In this document: piece after piece, positions 12,801 to 22,977 of the stretch
Layout: each line of letters begins with the position of its first letter
How positions within the stretch are numbered: the first letter of the stretch is position 1
DNA from: Strongylocentrotus droebachiensis
Lineage: Eukaryota; Echinodermata; Echinoidea; Camarodonta; Strongylocentrotidae
Assembly: GCA_035222895.1 (NCBI GenBank)
Contig: JAVYIG010000088.1
Location: forward strand, 872,001-936,000
Direction of reading: 5' to 3'
Length of the DNA stretch: 64,000 nt
Notes under the pieces: model-generated
Database searches by the model: none
What the model was told of the DNA's origin: nothing
What the model saw: only the letters and a program-made list of their open reading frames with translations
Program-made: the position numbers and the translations under genes

Positions 12801-15800
12801 CTGCCAGTGACCTCGCAGGGAGGTCTAATCCCTCCTGGCCAAACTAGTGCAGATAGGATTTAAGGGGTCATTTCTAAAAAGCCTTTTCCTTTTTTTGTAT
12901 GATCCTACCACTTTTATTTATATAATAGATTGTCATTGATTTTTGTACGTGTTGTTTTACAGTGGGAAATTAACGATTTAATTTTTTTTTTTTTTTTTTT
13001 TGGGGGGGGGGGGGGGGGACACTAGGCTTATATTGCACTCGTTTTTAAATCATGTCAGTCGCCAAGCCACCTTGTGAAATATGCTCAGTAGCTCATGGGA
13101 TATACCCTTGCATTCTACCCTAGGCCATACAAAATTATTATCAACTAGCTGGACCCGCGGAAATCCGCGGGATTCTAGAGGGGGGCGGGGGGTGTAAATA
13201 GATATATAGAGACTGTCTAAATTAAAACCACCAAGAACTTTATTTGCCATTCAGGCCATTAAAAAATATACATGTTTAGCGTCCCCGCCCGCTTCCTTTT
13301 TGGGGGCCGCCTCCTTTCTTCTTTTTTTTGAAATTTTTTGAATTTTTTGAATTTTTTTTTTTTTAGGGGCCGCCTCCTATTTTTTTTTTTTGATTTTTTT
13401 TGATTTTTTTGAAAGAAAAAAAACATGAAAAGCACTGCTAAAATGTATTTCTGATTTAAAAAAAAAAAAAAAAAAAATCTCGGCCGCCATCTTGAAAAAT
13501 AGCCTGAATGTCAGGGAAAATGTACGGAGCGGCCATTTTGAAAGAAGAAAAAAAAAAAAAAGGGCCTCCTCCCATTTTTCTAAAAAACAGGATGCTATAA
13601 GCATGTTTTTTTTTTAATTTGGCCTTATATTAAATTTAAAAAAAAAATCCAACTGTACCGGTAGTTATTCTTTAAGCCACTGGAACTGCGTAGAGTTCTG
13701 TAGAGTGGCGTACCGACTACGCAGAAATTAGGCTGCGTATTAATGGGAAAAAAGTCCCTGCGTAGGTTATGCGTAGGCTGGCGTACGGGTTTGCTTATGG
13801 TTGCTTACTGTGTTGAAAGCTTTTACTGCTTTGTCGATCTGGCGTAGGGTAGCGTAGTGTTGCGTAAAAAGACGTACTTTCTGTGTCAAGTTTCTATGCC
13901 TAAAGTACGCGAAAAAAATTAAACATGTTGAATTGTTTTTGTTCATCTTGCGTACCCCTTTCCATCCCTCAGCATATAGTAACGTAGGCCAGCGTAGGTG
14001 GTACACAACACTACGCAACTCTACGTATTGACCCACGCCAATTAGTGACCCGCAGGTGTCACAAATAAAGTATTAAAAAAATGCTCATCTGACCCTAATT
14101 AAACGCCTAAAACCCCCAAGCTTTCGGGGGTTTATGGCCCCTTGAAACCCGTGGACCCCACGCCTATATTATATATACACTCAACTCGCTGCGATCTGAT
14201 CTCTCCCCCCCCCCCCCCCACCACTTTGAAGAACGTAACCCCCTGAGCTTTTGGGGTTTATGACCCCTTGAAACCCATGGACCCCACGCCTATATTATAT
14301 ATACACTCAACTCAGGACCCGCGGAAATCCGCGGGATTCTAGAGGGAGGCGCAGGCAAAAAATTAATTTTTTTTCATTTCTGGGGCTCCATTTCAAATTT
14401 TCGGAAAATTTTCGGGGGCTACTTTTTCAACTTTCGGGGGCTCTTTTTTCTGGGGCTACTTTTTCATTAATTCATAAAAGGATAGGCCTACACTTTGTTG
14501 AGATTTGTTTAGTAGGCTAAGGTTTGAGGCTTCCTACATCCTACTTCATAATTGCCTATTTAAAAAAAAAAAAAACATTTTTCTAGTTCAATAACTAAGT
14601 TTTCATGCATTGATTTGATGCAAGAAATGTAACATAATAATAGACCCTAACTGTGTTAGATTGTGATTATTTCTGACCATTTATTTCGATAATCATTTTT
14701 CTAAGTAAAATTTTCATAAGAAAATCAGACAGTCGTTTAAAAACGTAGACATTAGTAATACTTTTACTAATTCTAAGCTCAGGTTTCGTAAATCTATTCA
14801 CGAAACTATATTGAAATCGCGGCAATAATGATGCAAAGTGTCAAATCTCTTCGACTCGAGCTCAGCTTCAGCACACACACTTCAGCGTAACTCCAGCAAG
14901 CTCGAACACCGGCGCCGCAGGCGTCGGACTCCTGCGGTGCGCGGTGCCTGTGTTGGAGCTTCCCGAGCAGCGCAGCTGCTCTGTGTGCGACTGAACTGTC
15001 AGTCCATTGGTTTTCTTGTGAAAACTTTCCTTTAGAAAATGATAATCAAAATTGAGTATACATGGCCGTAATAATCACAAAATAAGCTTTGATTTCATAC
15101 CTCCATTCACGAAAACTATATAAAAATCGCGGCAATCATGATGGAAATAGGTCTCTAAGTTTGGACGTCGACGGGAATTAGCCCAGTGTATCTCGCTTGT
15201 GCAGGTACCGCTTGTGCAGTGCAGCTAGTACAAAGCACATCCTATAGAAAGATACCTAACACGGGGTAAGTCATACCCATTCAGCGTGCATTTATTACGC
15301 AACTTAATGTGAGTGGATGGTCATCGGTCGTGTGTCTACGGATGCAATGTTGAATATCCATGAGGTATCTCTGTCGTCACGCATATCGTGCATTATGCAT
15401 GTCGCGTCTGTTTTCGCCCTGGACGTCGACACGGAGGAGGACCTCGGGCGGAGTATAGCCAATTCCACAGAGTAGACTCTCCCGCGGACGATGGCACCGG
15501 GCACGGGTGCCCCGAGGGCAGGGTTCGGGAGGAGATAGCCGCACCAACTTGGGTCGGCGATCTCATTAAAAAACAATAGAATACAAAGGCTCGCCGAGAC
15601 GTCGCGCCCCCCGCGGAGCCTTAGCGTATTATTATTATAGATACTTAAGGCCATTAGGGGCCATGGCCAGTGCTTCATACCAAAGGAAGAAAACTGATAA
15701 TCAGAAAGGAAAAAAATATCAGGATATTATTTTCCCCACTTTGAGCTCACTCACCGAGTGGTTGTTCCCGCAGGCGATATCTTTGATGACGGTGCCTTCG

Positions 15801-16091
15801 AGGTATTTCTTTCCTTCCCGTCCCTTTTCTAAGAAACACGTGACTTTCTTGGGAGTGGACACGCATTCTGATGAAAGCTTGGTGGCGGTCACACTGTACT
15901 GCCCAGTTGTGTTGTGACCTGTGTACATGTAAATGCACAAAAAAAGGAAAAAAGTCTCTTGGCATTGAAATTGCTGAAAATCAAAAGTTCATGTAAAAAT
16001 GCAAGATGTCTAACAAGGAGCCATGAAGAACCTGTATATATTTTCTGTTTGGAGGCAAGATACAAGGTATATAAGAGAGAGAGAGAGAGAG

Positions 16092-16122
<31 letters not shown>

Positions 16123-16309
16123 AAGAGAGAAAGTGAGAGAGACAGAAAGATAGATAGAGAAAGAGAGATATATATAGATAGATAGATAGAGATAGTGATA
16201 GAGAGAGAGAGATATATAGATAGAGAGAAATATAGATAGAGAGAAATATAGATAGAGAGATATATCGATAGAGAGATATATCGATAGATAGATAGAGATA
16301 GATAGATAG

Positions 16310-16344
<35 letters not shown>

Positions 16345-16347
16345 GAT

Positions 16348-16384
<37 letters not shown>

Positions 16385-19300
16385 GCTGGACCTGTTTTGT
16401 GCACTCACATGTCTGATTTTTTGTCAATGGTGTAATCAAATATAAATGAATTGTTGTGTTCAAGTCTGCACACAAACAACAACAACAACAAAACACAGTT
16501 GGTAGAGCAGTGGTCTCGTAATCCGGCGACCCGGGTTCGAAATCAAGGCGATGCGCTAGTGGCCTTTGGTAAGGCATTAATCCTCATTACCAGATCCCTC
16601 AGAGAGGACCTAAAGTCATCAGTCGTCTGGTTGCTTATTAACAAGCATTTATGCTTTCTTAGCAGTCAGGTAAAATAACCACCACTACTACAAAATCATG
16701 TAATTTGAAAAAGCAGATTCTCTCACCTAACTGGCTGTATTCCTGACTGCCGAATGAATGAATAACACCTTTACAATCCAGGATCATGCTGAAGTCTGCT
16801 CCACATGCTACCTTGACAATGGGTGAGCCGTAGTAGTTAGGCTGCGAAACAGAGACATCGGAAGAACAGATCACAAGTCAAGAGATATACTTTATTATGT
16901 TTTATAAAAAATAATTATTAAAAAGAAGAACAAAATCTGATATACATCATAGGATATGAAAGTTGGTAGTGTCTTCTTTTTTTTGTTTTACAAATCTGAG
17001 ATGCATGGCCCTACATGTTATCAGTGTCTGTGATACGGTGTAATATTGAAGCTCTAAAAAACTGTGCTTCAAAATGATCATTACGTGCCTCAAAAAATAA
17101 ATATCTTTGAGTAAAAGGTTTTTACCTTAATCATTTTCCCCAATAGACTGTAGTGTTATAAAAACCGTCAGGAAAACTGCTTTTGAAATTTCAAATTCCC
17201 ATCATAAATATCTTGATAATCAGACAGACGATCGGCTTGTAAAAGTCATGGGATTCCTGACTGACCTAAAGGTTTATAATTATGGTTGCAGCATGAGCTA
17301 AATCCAGGATTTTGTTTAGAATCTGAGGTAAAGGTACCCAATCCCAAAAATGGGCTGCTCTCTAAAATGTAATCAAGGATGACTGAAAATTGGTCATATT
17401 CTGAAAACATGTCCAACTGGGCTATGCCCAAGTTTGGAATAAATTGTGTTCAGGAGTTACTGTGTGATTACATCCAATAGGATTGGAGAGATTCAACCAA
17501 ACACTGGGTTGAAACTCCTTTTCCTACCACACATAAGCAGAGGAAAATATTGCCATGAATCTGGACGAATACAACCTTTCATCTGTCCAAGGCCAGATTT
17601 TATTGATTAAGGTGTCAAATTATAGAAAACATGATAGGCTATAACGTGTATTTGAAGAAAAAAATCTGTATGTACTATGTACTCATTGTATATAGGATTG
17701 AATATGGGTTTCCTTTTAGTATCTCATACGCTCTGCTGCTGCATGTGAGATTTGTATACAAAACAACTACATGTAGTAATTCCCCTGGTACTTTAAAACA
17801 CAAAGTCTGGTGTGTGTGATCAAACTATGATACAATACACATGGACACAGAAGAGTGCGTTTCTTTAATTTTTGTTTCCCTGCTTTCTATCCTACATCAA
17901 CTCACCTTGCACGGTGTTCCCACGGACGAGCTTTGAACTCCGATTCCACATTGGCCCATTCTGTTATCACCAAATGCAAACACGGTTCCATCATCTGTAG
18001 GTAGGCAAGGAAATTGGAAAGGTCAGGAAAATGATCTTTGGGGTCTCGATACTTCATCTGAAATCAAAGGTCTATAACATTGATCTGGGGGGTGTTTCAC
18101 AAAGACTAAGGTCGACTTTAAGTTGGACTTAACTATGGCAGGCCGTTCACGCATGACTGTGGCGGTGCATTGAATCTCCAACTGAACGAATGTGCATAAA
18201 TTTACATAATTATGAATATTCATGACAAGCAATAGTTTAGATTTGTAACAGTACAGACTACAGGTACAGGTACCAGTAACAATACTGAACTCCATTAGCT
18301 GATCTATAATGGCTAATTTACCTGTTAAACACATTGTGTGATTGCGTCCACATGCAGCAGTCACGATATGATGATCCTCTAGTCCCTCTACCAGCGTGGG
18401 GACGTCTCTCCGGTAGTCGTCTCCATGACCAAGCTGCTCTCTGTCATTACGACCTGGTGGGGGGGGGGGGGGGGGGGGGAGGGGGAGAATGAAAGGATAA
18501 AGTAAATTAAGCAAGTCATCATTAATTTGTGACTAATCATAATAAAAAATAATATCCAGTTTTTATATAGCACAAATTACAATTAAGACTCTGAGCGCTA
18601 TAAAAAGAAAATTGAGAAGTACAGAATAAATTATATAGGTAATAAGAACATAATAGCATGATAAATATACAAACTGGAAACTACTTGTATAATACATTGT
18701 ATTGCATAAAGAATGGTACAAAATTAGGGTTGAAAAAGACTTTAACAGAGGCTTAAATACATCAAGAGAAAAACATTCTTTGATATTACTAGGAAGTTTG
18801 TTCCATAGTTGAGCAAAGACCGTACAAATGATGCATTTATAAACTGTGTCACAAAAATACACTTTCCTTATATGTCATTTTGGATTTTCGACACATAGAC
18901 ACTACATGTCACCTGTAAGGATCAGTTCTCAAAGCCTATTGTTAATAAATAATTTGAGAAGTTTGAGGTTAAGTGTTGGGTCCGAGCCTGGTTGGGTCAA
19001 AAGTTGAAGTAAAGAACTTGGTTGGTGCTACAAATTGACCACCGATGATGATACTGTGAAAAATAGATGAGGACTGAACAACATTTCAATCACAGAGCCT
19101 TTTATACAACACATAATGTTGAAAAATGCAGAAATAAAAATCAAACAAACAAAACTAATGCCTCTGGTACCACCTTTGGTGGCGGAGGCATACGAATCAT
19201 CTAGGAATTTGATTGGCCAAATAGGTACACTATGGGTTAATGATCAAGGGCATCAAATACTAAGGCTGCGACGGGTAGTCGAATGCTCGAGTACCCGCAC

Positions 19301-22300
19301 GATTGACAACTACTCGGGTACGATTTCTTGTACCCGAATATTCGGCCGCAAAAAAAAAAAAAAAAAAAAAAAAAATTGTCCAGGCCTACGCTTACCCGTG
19401 CCAGGGAGAGCGGCGGCCGCTGGCATGGTACCGTCGGTAAAAATGTTTCCCAACTCAAGCACTGTCAAACTCACCACTCAGAAACTGGGATCAAATGTCC
19501 TGATTTCTGTTTGGACTTGGAGGAAAATGGATTGTTCTGCCATCTTTGGTTTTTAAAACAGCATTGTTCACTGTTATTATTATTATTAAATTGGCGCCTT
19601 CAACTGCAACTCGAAGTAAAATTGCATGCGTTTTCGGCGATACTGGGATACTGCACCAGTGGTATGGTGGTGGCAAAAAAAAAAATCAAAAAATCAAAAA
19701 AAAATCAAAAAATTCAAAAAAATTCAAAAAAAAAATTCAAAAAAATTATAAAAAAACATGGCGTCCGAATATTTGAGTATTCGCTTGTGAGCCTGGGAGT
19801 GTACTCGGGTACCTCATTACACTGTTGTGCACAGCCTTATCAAATACATAAATTCCCCTTTTATCTGAGACAATGATGATTGTAAGTGTAATAGATAATA
19901 AATATCTTCTTTTTTTTCTTCTCCATTACAAGAAAAAATTAGTTAACTTTGTGAAAAATGCATTGTTTCATACAACACGGTTATGTTCTGCTAAATAAAA
20001 TAGCTGTTAATTTTTCCTAATGAAATTGTTTAACCACCTCACCAATAATGCTACGGTCCCAAAGGTTCATACGAACGATATTTTCGTACGAATCTCCGTT
20101 TTTCCATTGTCTTCCCGAATTTCCATTGTCTGAAAATCATTCGTACGGCGTTCGTAGCAGTTCATAATGGCATTTGTGACCGAGGCTTAACCTAAAAACT
20201 ATTTCTATACTATTTGACTGAAGTCTCCACACCAAAAGAGCCAGTTCTTACCCAATGTCATTGCTTTGCCTTCCTCTGTGATGATAACACTGTGGCAAGA
20301 GCTTGGTCCTGAGAAGACGTTCCTAACCCGGATCCCTTCCAGCGCAGAGAGCCGATGCGGTCCCCAAAGGTTCCTACCACCAATGATAGGTCTGCCTAAA
20401 GGTTGACAATGATAATAGTAGTATTGATTGATATTTCTATGGTGCTTTTATCCGTCAAACAAGGTGCTCAAGTCATTCCATTGTTACCCCAGGTCTGGCA
20501 AGGCTACCCTTTCTGCATTTACAGCATTCAAGGAATTCCTTCCTATGGGTATCCATTGAACAGAGTGGAAAATAAAGGTCAACGTCTAGCCAAATGGACG
20601 CTAGTGCCGAGCGAGGTTTTGAACTTACGACTTTCACATCTCCAGTCAAGTGTTTAAACCACGAGTGAAAAGAGACAGGTTGAGAAAGTGCACATATGAG
20701 TGTATTCAGATTATGTGGACTGAAGCTGGAATTTGTTAAACCGTTATCAAGTAACTATCATAACTTGTGGTACAGTTTGATTTAGCGTAGGCCGGCAATC
20801 TGTAAATAAAACAGCTAAAAAACAGACGAAAACCACATGGATTGAAATTGAGCCAAGGAGCACAATTCACCAAAACATATGTCACAGAACAACAAAATGG
20901 TCACAGAATAATTGTCACCAGATTGTGTGTAAGACAAGTTCACAGTGAGTCCTGTATATTTCATTGAAGAGGTTCATCTGACTGGTGATGCCATATTGAG
21001 AAATAATTGATAGTTTAATTCACAATCTTGCTGTGCTGAAAGCTTCTAAAGACCTTCAACTAATTCTGAAGGAGCTTGCCAGAACAAAATTGATTTTGGA
21101 AATTAAACGATGATTTCTGAATGAAAGTGAGCTTACTTGCAGCTGCTTTGGTAAGTTTGTGTCTGCCGATCAGGTCCCAGTTCGTTCCTCCACTGAACAA
21201 GAGGGTACCAACAAAGGGAGAGTCCTTCAATTTCTGGAGTAAAGAACAAAGAACAAAGAAATGAGATGAATTTATAATAGTGCACATGTATGTACACCCT
21301 GAACTATAGTTTCTCATGTACTTAAAGCCCCACTGCAGTGACTACACTACTTACATGTATAGCTACTTGCACCCTCTATATATAGCAAACAATGCCTGAT
21401 CGGTGCCTGTTGGTCCCCCATGATCCCCTTTTTTAATGTTAATTGAGAGCTGACTTGATGAGATAACCACCTGTCAGTGATATAGAGTAGCCTATAGAAC
21501 GCCAGGCAAATTTTTTTAGGTTGATTTTATACATTCTTGCTATACACAAATTACTGTGAACAGGTGGTATATTCCCCTTTTTCCCCCCTCTTCTAAATGA
21601 TGAAAGATTGCTATAAAACAATGTTTTTGAGCAGTAGGCTTCGAAAAATTGGATAAATCATCAAAATGATGGGTATCAAAATCTTCAAATTAGGAAAAAT
21701 GAACTATATGTACTTAAAGATAAAGGTGAGTTGTGGTATGCCATTGCATTGTGAAAGAAAAGGTGTGGAATGGATCAGAAACAGTTGATCATGTAGCATG
21801 TAAGTATTGGTGTGTAATACAAGGTTCTGGAGACTTCAAAATCATCATAAATTTGGCCGAGTCTTGGTAAAGTAACAAGCACTGTACACAGAAAGCTTTA
21901 TATGGGACAATACACATGGTGTCGGGGCTAGTACTACCTTGATTCCTTGTCTTTCTATGCTCATTACTCAGCCAGTATACATTTTCTTCCAAAATTGTTT
22001 GGCACATGTCATTTATTTGTAATCTTGAACATTCAGTGTAAGTTTCGTTTGATGATTTCAGAACCTTGCAATACACACAAATTCTTATAGGCTAGATGAT
22101 CAACCTTTTCTGGTCGATTCCACACCGTTTCTTTCACAATGCAATCGCATGACCAGAACTCAACTTCATCTTTAATGTACAAATAACAAAATTAATGTTT
22201 TCTTCTAAAGCAATGATGTAACATGCTCACATACAATTTCTTGTTTATAATTCAGATACGACGTTACAGCAACAACAACAAATATAATACAAGTGAGCCC

Positions 22301-22943
22301 TGGCCCACAAGTTGCTCCTTCCCTTTTCCTCTTGTATTGTTACATGTACAGTATGTATTGCATGATCTGTCAAAACGTATTTGTATTGTGCTTTTATGAT
22401 TGGCCTAATAAATAATATTAATAATAATAATAAATGAAATACACGCTGTATTCGTGTTGCCAATTTGATTTTCAATCAGTCCTTTAGAATATCAATGATT
22501 GGCGGGTCAACGTACACAAGCGTACTTGAAACATTTGTACATATACTCCTACACAGCGACAAGTAGATGTACATGTAGGCCCCTAAACCCTCTTTCAGCC
22601 AAGCTGAGTCACTAAGTACCATAATTCATATTTCCCTTCTTCTGGCTGAGATCCCTTTCAATTCATTAGATCGTATCAATATATGGAAACAGACTGGCTG
22701 GATACAAAGAGGCACAAGTGCATTTATGATTATGGAAAATGAATTGACTAGAAAAAAGGGACATTTTGACAAATGGATAATACTGTTTCAAAAATAAATG
22801 TTTCAAAATAACCTGTTTGGGGGAGGGGAATGGGAATAGAGAACGCTGATACTAACAGTAACATAATGAAATAATGATGATGATGATAACAAAAATCAAC
22901 AAAAACAATAATAATAACAAAAAAAATTATATTTTATTTCATT

Positions 22944-22977
<34 letters not shown>

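Noticed and set aside
15304-15678. 124-codon open frame on the minus strand in a GC-rich part of RCC2 intron 7
   Set aside because: No family resemblance, no splice connection to the RCC2 frame; openness is explained by the higher GC content.
16493-16565. Functional threonine tRNA gene
   Set aside because: Boxes are present but the acceptor stem does not pair and a SINE body follows; a second body copy exists at 3636-3792.
15889-16577. Long Ser/Leu/Tyr-rich open frames
   Set aside because: Products of the GA/GATA microsatellite; the same repeat is open in several frames.
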